Shown in pieces: positions 26,601 to 34,182 of a DNA stretch of 64,000 bases. The stretch covers positions 1 to 64,000 of the forward strand of contig JBKAGC010000001.1 of assembly GCA_046290215.1 (NCBI GenBank), written 5' to 3'. The translations under genes were made by a program, and so were the position numbers. Below the pieces are notes generated by a model. It was not told where the DNA came from. It saw only the letters and a list, made by a program, of their open reading frames with translations, and did no database searches. Within the stretch, counting starts at the first letter, position 1. Each line of letters starts with the position of its first letter. The stretch comes from JAHRVQ01 sp046290215. GTDB lineage: Bacteria > Pseudomonadota > Gammaproteobacteria > Pseudomonadales > Azotimanducaceae.

Positions 26601-28178
26601 TGTAGTTGCTGTGGTCAATACAATATTGTTACTACTATCAATGCTAACTTTCACGTCGCCTGCTGTGTAAGCATCAGCGGCCGAGAAACCCACGTTAGCG
26701 GCAGCAAAAGCCGTATCAAGAGCGGTTTGTAAGTCAGAAACCAGACCCGCACCGGTAGTTACGTTACCAGCATTAGCAACAGTTGCTGTCACGCCGTTGT
26801 AAGTCAGGTCAAAGCTGATGTCACCTGCGTCTACCTGAGCAAATGCGCCTGTACCATCAACCGCAGAACCTGCACCAAACGTTGTCACATTATCACCATC
26901 GAGTGCGGTGCCCATGTCCAGGACAAGCGACGTACCGCGAGGGCTGGCATCTGTATCCAGAGTAATGGTGTCGTTGGTGATAGTACCGTCGTTGTTCAAA
27001 GAGATGTCGAAAGAAACGTTGTTTCGATCAACCAGTGAACCATCGTCTCCGTAGAGGAAGTTAGTCACTGTACCGTCAAAATCAAACTCAAAGTCTGGGG
27101 CAGAACCTTCAGCTAGAGTTACTTTCGCAGTTTCAGTACCGCCAGCACCTGTGGCAACTACGCCAAGGGCACTAGACAGACCCAGAGCGTCTGCACCGGC
27201 GTTACCAGTAACAGCAGTGATCTCAAGACTCTTCTGAGAACCCTTAGGACCAGTGGTTAATGTCAGTTCATTGCTTTCAAAGCTAACCAACACTTCACCA
27301 GCGCCAAACGCGCCGTCTACCGCTGTTTGTAACGCTGCACGTAATTGCGCTTGAGTCGCATCGGTCACACCTGCAGAAGCTGCAGTGGAAACTGTCAAAG
27401 CTTCACCATTGTCGAGAGACAACTGGAACTCAACACCACCAGCCTGATCCAGGCTAACACCAGTTGATGCAGTAGTTGTGTTTAAGCCAGCGCCGGTGCT
27501 CAGAACCGCCGAAGAAGCTTCGCCAGTTTCAAAAGCAACGGTGGACTCAGAGGCAGAACCCGCAGTAAAGCTGTTACCAGATGTATAGTAAACCGCTGCA
27601 AGGTTTTGCTCGCCAACAGTTGTAGCGTTTGCACCATTGGTTGATACAGTACCTGTACCATCGGCGTCGTCTAGAGAGTAACCCAGGACAGAAGCAGCTT
27701 CTGCATTAGAAACTGCACCAGAACCACCGATGCCAGAAATTTCTAACACGCCGGCTTCAGCAGTATCGCGGCTGAAGACCAGATTGTTGTCAGCGTCCAA
27801 AGAAGCTGTGACACCAATGGTGGTGCTGGCATTTGTGATTGCAGTGTTGATGGCATCAACCAGTTCTTGTCCTGTAGACAAAGAGTTGATTGAGCTGCCG
27901 GCGCCCACTTCAACCGTCACAGTTTGCGCTGCCTGAGTTGCTGCACCAGAAACACTGATATCAAAGTTAATGCGGTTAGTGGCGCTAAGTACGTCGCCGC
28001 CGAGGGCTGAAGTATCAACTGCCGAACCACCTGTGGTCGAAGCCGCAACCGCGGCAACTACTGTGTCAGCGGAGATGACGTCTGCACCTTCACCAGTAGC
28101 ACCTGATGTAATGCCAAGCGCACTAGCCACAGCAGCAGCATCAGTTGTACCGTTAGTACCGAAGTTTGAAACGGTCAA
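23637..28178 (-). CDS. fliC: Giant flagellin, central and C-terminal part
   Basis: The 1,513-codon frame lacks the flagellin N-terminus but ends in the complete D1/D0 C-terminus (ERANLGAIQNRLQSTIDNLS through AGISILAQANAAPQQVLSLL). Its first codon in this frame (TTG at 28178) is not a credible start: the same frame family continues upstream into the 28290-29603 fragment. The central part is a chain of about seven divergent modules of about 100 residues, each with a beta strand like FDISFNGG, a helix like QTALDTAFAAA and a strand like VSIDSSNNIVLT. Flagellin hook IN-type motifs (DGDLRINGVSIAAS, GEVYINGISAGQ) follow. Joined to the N-terminal part, the gene spans 5,967 bases (about 1,990 codons), which places it among giant flagellins. 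Confidence 0.88.
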   Translation of the reverse strand: MTVSNFGTNGTTDAAAVASALGITSGATGEGADVISADTVVAAVAASTTGGSAVDTSALGGDVLSATNRINFDISVSGAATQAAQTVTVEVGAGSSINSLSTGQELVDAINTAITNASTTIGVTASLDADNNLVFSRDTAEAGVLEISGIGGSGAVSNAEAASVLGYSLDDADGTGTVSTNGANATTVGEQNLAAVYYTSGNSFTAGSASESTVAFETGEASSAVLSTGAGLNTTTASTGVSLDQAGGVEFQLSLDNGEALTVSTAASAGVTDATQAQLRAALQTAVDGAFGAGEVLVSFESNELTLTTGPKGSQKSLEITAVTGNAGADALGLSSALGVVATGAGGTETAKVTLAEGSAPDFEFDFDGTVTNFLYGDDGSLVDRNNVSFDISLNNDGTITNDTITLDTDASPRGTSLVLDMGTALDGDNVTTFGAGSAVDGTGAFAQVDAGDISFDLTYNGVTATVANAGNVTTGAGLVSDLQTALDTAFAAANVGFSAADAYTAGDVKVSIDSSNNIVLTTATTAGEATLGIDADGGNGANDGQIASVTTGEGAAYTVGVTGEVTSSTFQGDAAARVTFSGGALTETTSFNGNNEAVTFNVSYTADGVTTEAVATLNTAAAANMDAFLANLQTSLDTALGSQSLIASYNTVDDNIVITSADSGSDVSFELSGFASETAGSLTGLGVATTSSFTATGSDYDADAAFLSEVNDKIAASALGTNVTASIDQDNNLVFETSATGEDIDLTVGNFVGSADALAALNVTGTEAAYGPEIAQDVGLAATASTAGGDGLTGIDLSNGAGAGYSFDISFNGGDFITVADAGGGVANATANQLVQDIQTRLDAAFAAADAANTYGGGVNGYSAGDILVSVNNSGELVFSNTKTDANASIEIVDTAGTTSSLEIADTGTVTATNFTAAGPQASIKEATDTAIDNTFNFNAANAAVTFDITFDDGSGSAPVSGTVTLDTAAAGNNDALIANIQTALDSVTDDANDIVASLDSDGFLVFTAGNDAGAGVSFTIDNFTEGSAGGGLDALGLGDGNATPYNTLSFSASGSDTNITTNVNGTSVTDTGRDQPAQNNTLTITGLQGGDETITLEGSYTDREGIVDELNSKLTNATATLSEDGVITITDNDVTQASEGNVVAVTGNAAADLGFDGNGSASAGVINTQAGANGNETQTIRSLLDGDLRINGVSIAASRTSDDTASNELANSSNKAASGIAIAAAINRSTETTGVTATVNATVVSGGTANTDRVADGDAGEVYINGISAGQLSLGADKETNRANAISAINQIAGQTGVVATDNGGGITLTAEDGRNVSVAIDTLGTNFTGLNIGLDSSVKGIAEADFSAEGVSYADVAATTSSTIRLSSSSEFTVAAGTNGATGEDGFGGLEGLGIKAGTYGGADSGQFLNEIDISTVDGALSALDALDNALSSVSSERANLGAIQNRLQSTIDNLSISVENLQAANSRILDADFAAETAELSRTQVLQQAGISILAQANAAPQQVLSLLQ

Positions 28179-28400
28179 AGCAGTTCTGCAGAGTCACGAG
28201 AATCTGCAGGTTACCGTCATGTGACTTGCAGTGACCGCAAGGGAATCACCAACAGAGCGTTGATGGCATCCGCCAGATCCTGAACGCTGTCACCGGTGGT
28301 TCTGAAACAGAAACCGTACCTGGTTCTTCCAGAAGTACCGCGGTGCGGATCGTAATGAACTCAAGGCGCCAGTTATCACCCAGAGTACCCACGCCCTGAC
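28179..28400 (-). other. Corrupted junction within the giant flagellin
   Basis: Recognisable flagellin coding continues across this stretch but in at least four changing frames: GVGTLGDNWRLEF (about 28398-28360), TTGDSVQDLADAIN (about 28302-28260), SVGDSLAVTAS (about 28257-28224) and SRDSAE (about 28201-28184), then LTVSNFG in the main frame. The pieces align in order with an intact module further along the same gene (EVGAGSSINSLS...VDAIN...FSRDTAE). Several indels within 220 bases point to local sequence error rather than decay. Confidence 0.7.
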
Positions 28401-29603
28401 TGTTACAGTGGCCTGCACTGCTGGTGTGTCAAAAGGCGCGCCATCTTCAGAGCAAGGCGCAACCGCTGCAGTATTAGCTGTGTAAGTGCCAGCAACCAGA
28501 CCAGAGTTAGCAATGTCACCTGTGCTCTCAGAGATCACAATGGCAGTACCGGAAGTTGTGGCGCTCAAGGTGTAACCACCAGAAGTCGTTTCCTGGGAGG
28601 TCAAACCGGTAGAAGCCGCAGAGAGATCACCGGAGCTAAATTCTAGTGTGATGTTTCGGCCATCGGCAGCTTCAAGGTTTACACCGCCAAACCGCGTTCC
28701 GGTATCAACAGCAATAACACCTGTTTCACCGCTTCGGGCGTTAATCGCAGAGACGATACCAGATCGGTCCGCCGCTTCGTCCACATCACCTGTGGCAATA
28801 GCGATTTCAACACCATTCAATGTGATAGAACCTGAAGTCGCGTTTGCACCACCGGATGCTTCGTTTTGCACACTACCTGCGGCAATGTTGGTCAAAACTT
28901 CAGCTTGTACACCTGATTGCTCAGTAGCACGGTTGATGGCGGCGACTTTAGAGATCGCACTAGCAGGGGCGTTAGCAAAAGATGAAGTATCATCAGATGC
29001 TACAGATGGGCCGATAACAGCGCCATTGATTACAAGGTCACCGTTCGCGAGACCATTGCTTGAACCAATAGCACTGACACCAGCTGTTCGACCGCCACCT
29101 AAGTTAGAGGCTGTTAATTCAGCGATGCCGAAGCTCACTGTTTCACCAGCGTTTGCACCGACCTGGAAGGAAGCTGCAAAGTTACCGTCGAGCAAGTTAG
29201 TACCGTTAAAGTCGGTTTGCTCACCGGTTCGGGTAATTTCAGAAATTAGCTGCTGTGCTTCCGCGTTCAATGCTTCACGGTCCACATCAGAGTTTGTCGC
29301 GTTAGAAGACTGCAAAGCCAGTTCACGTAGACGTTGCAATGAACTTGAAATCGAGTCCAAAGCACCTTCAGCAGTCTGTGCGAGGGAAATACCGTCCCCT
29401 GCGTTTCGAATCGCCACAGACAAACCTCTGATCTGTGAAGAGAAACGAGTGGAGATAGCAAGACCGGCCGCATCATCCTTCGCGCTGTTAATTCTGAGAC
29501 CTGACGACAATCGCTCAAGCGAAGTCCGGTTAGCGGACTGCGATGAGTTTAGATTACGTTGAGCCGTCAGAGACGCAATATTCGTGTTAATAATTTGAGG
29601 CAT
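28290..29603 (-). CDS. fliC: Giant flagellin, N-terminal part
   Basis: It begins with the canonical flagellin D0/D1 N-terminus (MPQIINTNIASLTAQRNLNS and SGLRINSAKDDAAGLAIS) and continues with FNGTNLLDG and two hook IN-type motifs. From about 28400 onward the listed frame ends in 30-40 non-flagellin residues produced by a frame change, so the 437-codon product is not the natural protein. The start at 29603 is certain. A sigma-28 type promoter lies upstream. If the breaks are sequencing errors, this and the 23637-28178 frame form one protein. Confidence 0.88.
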   Translation of the reverse strand: MPQIINTNIASLTAQRNLNSSQSANRTSLERLSSGLRINSAKDDAAGLAISTRFSSQIRGLSVAIRNAGDGISLAQTAEGALDSISSSLQRLRELALQSSNATNSDVDREALNAEAQQLISEITRTGEQTDFNGTNLLDGNFAASFQVGANAGETVSFGIAELTASNLGGGRTAGVSAIGSSNGLANGDLVINGAVIGPSVASDDTSSFANAPASAISKVAAINRATEQSGVQAEVLTNIAAGSVQNEASGGANATSGSITLNGVEIAIATGDVDEAADRSGIVSAINARSGETGVIAVDTGTRFGGVNLEAADGRNITLEFSSGDLSAASTGLTSQETTSGGYTLSATTSGTAIVISESTGDIANSGLVAGTYTANTAAVAPCSEDGAPFDTPAVQATVTVRAWVLWVITGALSSLRSAPRYFWKNQVRFLFQNHR

Positions 29604-29713
29604 GGTTTCTTACTCCATTAAGTCAGCGCTTGATTACGCGTGACCGTTTGCTCAGTTAATCCAAGCACTTCCCAGAACAACAAAAACCGAAGAAGTACTA
29701 CAGCTCATGACTA

Positions 29714-29740
29714 ATAACGACTGGCTGATAAATTCCTTTA
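29714..29740 (-). promoter_or_regulatory. sigma-28 type promoter of the flagellin gene
   Basis: Minus-strand TAAA, 15 bases, then GTCGTTAT, against TAAA-N15-GCCGATAA: five of eight -10 positions match with ideal spacing. It lies about 110 bases before the flagellin ATG in the 305-base divergent gap (29604-29908), which also holds the plus-strand elements at 29765-29800. Confidence 0.6.
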
Positions 29741-29764
29741 CAATTTTTTTTGATTTTTTTTGCG

Positions 29765-29782
29765 TGTCACGGAAGGGTGACA
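29765..29782. promoter_or_regulatory. Palindrome TGTCAC-N6-GTGACA in the flagellin/FliT-like divergent gap
   Basis: A perfect 6-base inverted repeat around GGAAGG, ending 2 bases before the -24 element at 29785. Its GTCA...TGAC arms are reminiscent of FleQ-type sites, but the spacing differs, so a FleQ assignment is only a guess. Confidence 0.45.
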
Positions 29783-29784
29783 AA

Positions 29785-29800
29785 TGGCGCCAAAAGTGCG
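29785..29800 (+). promoter_or_regulatory. sigma-54-like promoter of the FliT-like/methyltransferase unit
   Basis: TGGCGCCAAAAGTGCG keeps the invariant GG and GC at the right distance and TGGC at -24, though the -12 half is weaker. It would start RNA about 95 bases before the ATG at 29909. Confidence 0.5.
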
Positions 29801-29908
29801 GCGGCGAGAAGGGAGAATTCAAGTCAAAGAAATGACCCGGATCCCAGCAAGATTGAATATCTTGACTATACTCATAGATGTAGCGGCAAATTTATCGACA
29901 ACTTGAGT

Positions 29909-30262
29909 ATGGATACACCCTCGCTAAAAACAGAGTGGACGCCGGAGGAGCTAAAGACCCAGCGTCAGCAGTGGCAAGACGTCGCCGGTCTCTCAGACAA
30001 GATCTCTAATGCTGCCATGCAGTCTGACTGGGAAACCTTGCTTCCGCTTGCTGAACAGCGGCAGAACCTAATGGATGAGTTTTTCCAAACACCCATCTGC
30101 CTGCCACTGTTCCAGACGATTTCAGACCAATTGGCTGCCATTCAGAAACAACATGAAATGGTGGCCAATCTCATTACATCAGCAATCGGTCAAAATGAGG
30201 CAAAGGCCTCCCAGCTTATGGAGCAGCGAGATCTCATGGTAGAGATCAGCCAGGGTCACTAA
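29909..30262 (+). CDS. FliT-like flagellar chaperone, second candidate
   Basis: A 117-residue, all-helical protein beginning MDTPSLKTEWTPEELK. The frame is open back to 29750, but that extension (Arg/Ser-rich, covering the promoter palindrome) looks non-coding, so I chose the ATG at 29909. The helices LPLAEQRQNLMDEFF and QNEAKASQLMEQRDLM resemble the FliT pattern of an N-terminal helical bundle with a charged C-terminal helix. It is divergent from the flagellin and precedes the second TPR-methyltransferase. It may be a dedicated chaperone for a filament protein. Family assignment is tentative. Confidence 0.65.
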   Translation: MDTPSLKTEWTPEELKTQRQQWQDVAGLSDKISNAAMQSDWETLLPLAEQRQNLMDEFFQTPICLPLFQTISDQLAAIQKQHEMVANLITSAIGQNEAKASQLMEQRDLMVEISQGH

Positions 30263-30280
30263 CTCAAATCTAATTCGACA

Positions 30281-30333
30281 CCAACGCATTACCAACGCAA
30301 TACCAACGCAATACCAACGCAATACCAACGCAA
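30281..30333. repeat. 11-bp tandem repeat upstream of the second methyltransferase
   Basis: Nearly five units of CCAACGCAATA (the first with one change) occupy the space between the FliT-like stop and the ribosome-binding region of the gene at 30354. The unit is not a multiple of three and lies outside coding sequence, so copy-number change would alter only spacing. Confidence 0.9.
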
Positions 30334-30353
30334 CAAAGAAGGGAAGGACCCCT

Positions 30354-32159
30354 ATGAGTGCAACCAGCTTAACCCGCGAGCAGCAGGTCACCAGCGCGAC
30401 GGAAATCATGAAAGCGTCTGAGGCCATGCAAAACAAACAGTATTCTGAGGTCATCAGTACCCTCACACCCATGCTGCAAGCCATGGATGTCGACGCACCG
30501 CGGACTAACGAGATCTTTGGTTTGCTTATGGTGGCCGATGCCCAGCGCTTTAGTGGTTTGATCGATGACGCCTACAAGAATTACGTGGTTGCCAGCGAGA
30601 TTTCACCGGAGCACAAAGCGCAAATCGAGCCGCATATTCTAAAGTGTTTGCCAGGCATGAAGACCACGCCTGATGCACCCGTTTTCGCTGAGCACTTGAG
30701 CTTGTACTTATCAAAAGCGGACTTGCACAGCCGAGCTATTGATCCACACATCACCAACACACTGATTCGGCGCTATGATCTCAAAAACGACGACGCCGCG
30801 GTGGACCTGGCTACGGTCATCACCGACGGTTTCTTCCTGACCGCGCTTAGGCACGCCATGTTGGGCGACCCGTTCGTTGAAAAGTTTGTCTCGGATATTC
30901 GCCGTGAAATCCTTTATCTCACTGTTGAGAATGGTTTATCGAGCAATCTATCGCCCATCGTCTTGGCCCTGGCTGAGCACGCCGAATTGGTGGAATATGT
31001 GTATGACATCTCTGAGGATGAGCGCGTGCTTCTGTTGGGCTTAAAAACCCTGATGGAGACACATAGCAGCGTGTCTGACGATGCTTCTGAGTTACTCGAA
31101 CCTCTGCTCATGTACCTGATGTACGAGCCGATTACTCAGCTCCGTCTGCAAGCCAAACTCAACGCCGACAAGATCCGGCGCTGGCCTGACCCGGTTAAAC
31201 AGTTGTTCAAGCTGACCCTATTAAATCCCCAGGAAGAGCGCAAACTGGCGAACGACTTACCGTGCCTCAAGCCGATTAGCGCTGAGATTTCCCAGCTGGT
31301 CATGGGTCAATATCAAGAGAACCCATATCCAAGATGGCGCGACTTATTCACCACTGATAAACCCCTGCCATATATCAGGATTTATCCCGATCTCGCCCAG
31401 CGGATTACCAAGCCGAAGAAATTCGAACGGTCATTGAAGTGCCTGGTGGCAGGTTGTGGCACCGGAAAACATCCCATCTGGCTTGCCGCCAGCACGAAAA
31501 ACATGGCGGTGACCGCAATGGATTTAAGTAAGCCTAGTCTGGCCTACGCCAAACGGCAGGCCATTGAACTTGGCGTGGCCGACAAAATCCAGTTTATGCA
31601 AGGCGATATCCTGGACCTTGAACAGCTCGACACAAACTTTGATGTCATTGAGTGCTCTGGAGTTTTGCATCATATGGAAGATCCAGAACTGGGTTTAAGT
31701 AAGCTGGTCACGCGCTTAAAAACCCACGGGCTATTGAGAATTGGCCTGTATAGCCGAATCGCCCGTGACGCGATTGGCGTCAACGATATTCGCGCCAGTG
31801 AGCAAGCTGCCACGCTGGAAGAAATTCGCGCCCAGCGCAGTCGCATACTCGCTGCCGGTACCAGCCCGATTCTGCGCTCCAGGGACTTTTTCACCATGTC
31901 TGAATGCAGGGATTTAATTAATCATGTGCAAGAGCATCAGTTCGAGCTGCCGCAAATCAAGGCATTGTTAGAGCGCTACAATCTGGAGTTTCTTGGTTTT
32001 ACGGGGATCAACGAGGAGATCATTAGGGAATATCGCAAGCAATTTGCATACGACCCAGAAGGTCTATCTCTGGACAACTGGCATCAATTTGAGCAGGAAA
32101 ATCCGTTTATCTTTAAAGCGATGTACCAGTTTCACTGCCAGAAGCGGCCCACGCACTAA
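30354..32159 (+). CDS. SAM-dependent methyltransferase with helical repeat N-terminus (second paralogue)
   Basis: A 601-residue soluble protein with an AAGGA ribosome site 5 bases before ATG. The N-terminal half is helical and TPR-like (MQNKQYSEVISTLTPMLQAM and following). The linker QYQENPYPRW appears near residue 320, then methyltransferase motif I VAGCGTGKH near residue 364, AMDLSKPSLAYAKRQ and ECSGVLHHMEDP. The C-terminus (LDNWHQFEQENPFIFKAMYQ) matches that of the 15718 gene, so the two are true paralogues over their length. It is probably co-transcribed with the FliT-like gene. The substrate is unknown. Flagellar modification is inferred from context. Confidence 0.8.
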   Translation: MSATSLTREQQVTSATEIMKASEAMQNKQYSEVISTLTPMLQAMDVDAPRTNEIFGLLMVADAQRFSGLIDDAYKNYVVASEISPEHKAQIEPHILKCLPGMKTTPDAPVFAEHLSLYLSKADLHSRAIDPHITNTLIRRYDLKNDDAAVDLATVITDGFFLTALRHAMLGDPFVEKFVSDIRREILYLTVENGLSSNLSPIVLALAEHAELVEYVYDISEDERVLLLGLKTLMETHSSVSDDASELLEPLLMYLMYEPITQLRLQAKLNADKIRRWPDPVKQLFKLTLLNPQEERKLANDLPCLKPISAEISQLVMGQYQENPYPRWRDLFTTDKPLPYIRIYPDLAQRITKPKKFERSLKCLVAGCGTGKHPIWLAASTKNMAVTAMDLSKPSLAYAKRQAIELGVADKIQFMQGDILDLEQLDTNFDVIECSGVLHHMEDPELGLSKLVTRLKTHGLLRIGLYSRIARDAIGVNDIRASEQAATLEEIRAQRSRILAAGTSPILRSRDFFTMSECRDLINHVQEHQFELPQIKALLERYNLEFLGFTGINEEIIREYRKQFAYDPEGLSLDNWHQFEQENPFIFKAMYQFHCQKRPTH

Positions 32160-32172
32160 CCGCTACCCCCTC

Positions 32173-32215
32173 ACCTGAACCGAATCTGAACGAGGTAGAA
32201 ATATTTCGTTCAGGT
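32173..32215. promoter_or_regulatory. Inverted repeat downstream of the second methyltransferase
   Basis: ACCTGAAC (32173-32180) and CTGAACGA (32186-32193) are both complementary to TTCGTTCAGGT at 32205-32215, allowing two alternative hairpins just after the stop codon. The purpose is unknown. It could be an operator for the next gene or an mRNA end structure. Confidence 0.4.
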
Positions 32216-32318
32216 TTGAAACCATTTTTCCGTTTCCTCTGTCTTAAAGAGTAGCCCTTACTCTTTTGGATATGACTGGCGGCTTTCTCAGCAACAGTCG
32301 ACGGAAGAGTCCTTTATA

Positions 32319-32347
32319 GGCCAGCAGCCCTTGCTGGCCTTTTTTTT
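32319..32347 (+). terminator. rho-independent terminator
   Basis: Stem GGCCAGCA, 5-base loop, TGCTGGCC, then eight T residues on the plus strand. It ends transcription from the FliT-like/methyltransferase unit. The 32160-32442 gap otherwise contains only the inverted repeat at 32173. Confidence 0.92.
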
Positions 32348-32442
32348 GCCTGATTATCCAGCAAGATTGTGCCAGGTTATTGCCGGAATTGGGATTGAGT
32401 CTATATTTAAAAAAGTAACTTTAAAACTCATCAGGAACTACC

Positions 32443-33423
32443 GTGGCTGCAGATCCATCGCTCTTGGCGCGCTTACAACCTTTTCAATTACTGGCCAAAA
32501 ACACGCTGACTGAAGCCAGCCAATCTGCTCAAGTGATGACAAAGAGCAAAGATACCGTGTTGTTCAAACGCGGCGACCCGAGAGACACAGCGCTCTGGTT
32601 GCTGGAAGGTGAAGTGGATCTGGTGGATGAAAACTTCGAGACCCAACATGTGACCCCAGAGCAGGTGCATATGCTTGATCAAGGTGATGTGCATCGCTAT
32701 ACGGGCATTGCCAAAGTTAACTGCCAGCTACTTGGCTTACCTCGCGACACACTGGACTTAATCATGACCGTGGATCAAGCCACCAACGAGGAGTCTGACG
32801 ACGATTGGATGACACGCCTGCTGAGCTCTCGCCTATTTGAGTTTGTACCACCGGCAAACATCCAGATGTTGTTCAAAAAGTTTACCGGGGTGAACTATGG
32901 CGCCGGTGATGAGGTGATTCGCCAGGGCGACAGCGGTGACTACTTCTATGTGGTAAAAACTGGCAGAGCAAGCATCCAACGCGTGCAAGGTGATGATAAG
33001 AAACAACTGAAACAAATTGGTCCAGGGGATTTCTTCGGTGAGGACGCTCTGATTAGCAACAAAAAGCGCAACGCCACCGTCACCATGCTGGAAAGCGGCG
33101 AACTGATGCGTCTGAATAAGCAGGACTTCAATGAACTACTGGTTAAACCAGCTTCTGAATATGTCACCTTAAGCGAAGTTCAAGCGGTGATTGACGGCGG
33201 CGAACAGGACATTAAGTTTATTGATGTACGCCACCCCAGCGAAATTGAAGTTGAAGTGGTCGCCGGCACCAAAAACATCCCCTTGCAGTTACTCAGGCAG
33301 CAGGCAGCGGAATTGGATCAAGAAACAGTTTATGTGGTCGCCACGCCCGGTCGTCGGGCAGAGCTGGGCGCCCTACTCCTGACCCAGGCTGGATTTGACA
33401 GCTACATACTAAAAACTGAATGA
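32443..33423 (+). CDS. Cyclic nucleotide-binding/rhodanese fusion protein
   Basis: A 326-residue soluble protein with a GTG start at 32443. Residues 1-110 form a degenerate cNMP-binding beta-roll. Residues 125-225 form a second, better conserved one (YGAGDEVIRQGDSGDYFYVV, PGDFFGEDALI and an RNATVTM segment at the phosphate cassette). Residues 240-326 are a rhodanese domain (IKFIDVRHPSEIEVE). The rhodanese active-site loop reads ATPGRRAE, with Ala where the catalytic Cys is expected, so sulfurtransfer is unlikely. Such proteins are thought to be cyclic-nucleotide sensors. No DNA-binding domain is visible. Confidence 0.85.
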   Translation: MAADPSLLARLQPFQLLAKNTLTEASQSAQVMTKSKDTVLFKRGDPRDTALWLLEGEVDLVDENFETQHVTPEQVHMLDQGDVHRYTGIAKVNCQLLGLPRDTLDLIMTVDQATNEESDDDWMTRLLSSRLFEFVPPANIQMLFKKFTGVNYGAGDEVIRQGDSGDYFYVVKTGRASIQRVQGDDKKQLKQIGPGDFFGEDALISNKKRNATVTMLESGELMRLNKQDFNELLVKPASEYVTLSEVQAVIDGGEQDIKFIDVRHPSEIEVEVVAGTKNIPLQLLRQQAAELDQETVYVVATPGRRAELGALLLTQAGFDSYILKTE

Positions 33424-33456
33424 TGCGCCTAACAAAATCTACTGTTAGGACACATC

Positions 33457-34182
33457 ATGAGCGCCAGCGACTTCTTAGTTGAACGCACCAACCTCGCAAA
33501 TACCACTAGCCGTGACGCAGACATTCCTGAATTGCAATCGGGTCAGGCCCTAATTCGGGTTGATCGTTACGCTTTAACAGCCAATAACATTACCTACGGC
33601 GTGGCCGGTGACATGATTGGATACTGGAACTTTTTCCCCGCTGAAGATGGCCTTGGCCGCATCCCCGTGTGGGGCGTGGGTACGGTGGAAAAAAGCGAAT
33701 GTGACGGCGTCGCAGTGGGCAGCCGCTATTACGGCTACTACCCAATGTCCTCTTACCTGCTAGTAGAACCACAACGGGTTAACGAGCGGGGCATGTCTGA
33801 TGGCGCTGAACACCGCGCCAGCTTACCGCCGGTTTACAATAGCTATAGCTTAATGACAGCAGAAAATGGTTTTGCACCCGAGTATGATAATCATCAGATG
33901 ATTTATCGGCCGCTCTTTACCACTGGCTTCGTGTTGGACGACTACTTTCTCGATAACGACTTTTTTGGCGCAAAACAAATCATCTTATCCAGTGCCAGCA
34001 GCAAAACCGCTTTCTCTATGGCTTACCTGCTCAAAGACCGCGACGTTCATGTGATTGGCCTAACCTCGCCCGGTAACGTGGGTTTTGTGCAGAGTCTAGG
34101 CCTCTATGATGAGGTGGTAACTTACGACGCTGTCACGGACATCGCTGCCAGTGTGCCCAGCGCCTATGTGGATATGTCTTAA
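33457..34182 (+). CDS. DUF2855 family protein (C-terminus broken)
   Basis: The family is uncharacterised and resembles quinone/alcohol oxidoreductases. This 241-residue frame has its characteristic segments: RYALTANNITYGVAGDMIGY, PVWGVG, YGYYPM, RPLFTTGFVLDDYF and ILSSASSKTAFSMAYLL (the nucleotide-binding region). Relatives are about 350-370 residues. The frame stops after AYVDMS, where relatives continue, and recognisable C-terminal pieces (DDLPG, then VADPWVKIIESSGG) appear in other frames to about 34385. So the gene is truncated by frameshifts that may be sequence errors. Confidence 0.75.
   Translation: MSASDFLVERTNLANTTSRDADIPELQSGQALIRVDRYALTANNITYGVAGDMIGYWNFFPAEDGLGRIPVWGVGTVEKSECDGVAVGSRYYGYYPMSSYLLVEPQRVNERGMSDGAEHRASLPPVYNSYSLMTAENGFAPEYDNHQMIYRPLFTTGFVLDDYFLDNDFFGAKQIILSSASSKTAFSMAYLLKDRDVHVIGLTSPGNVGFVQSLGLYDEVVTYDAVTDIAASVPSAYVDMS

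Noticed and set aside
29750..29908. N-terminal extension of the FliT-like gene
   Set aside because: It would cover the palindrome and sigma-54-like site and encodes an Arg/Ser-rich stretch unlike the family.
30281..30333. CRISPR-like array
   Set aside because: Units are contiguous 11-mers without spacers; the same is true of the fliH array.
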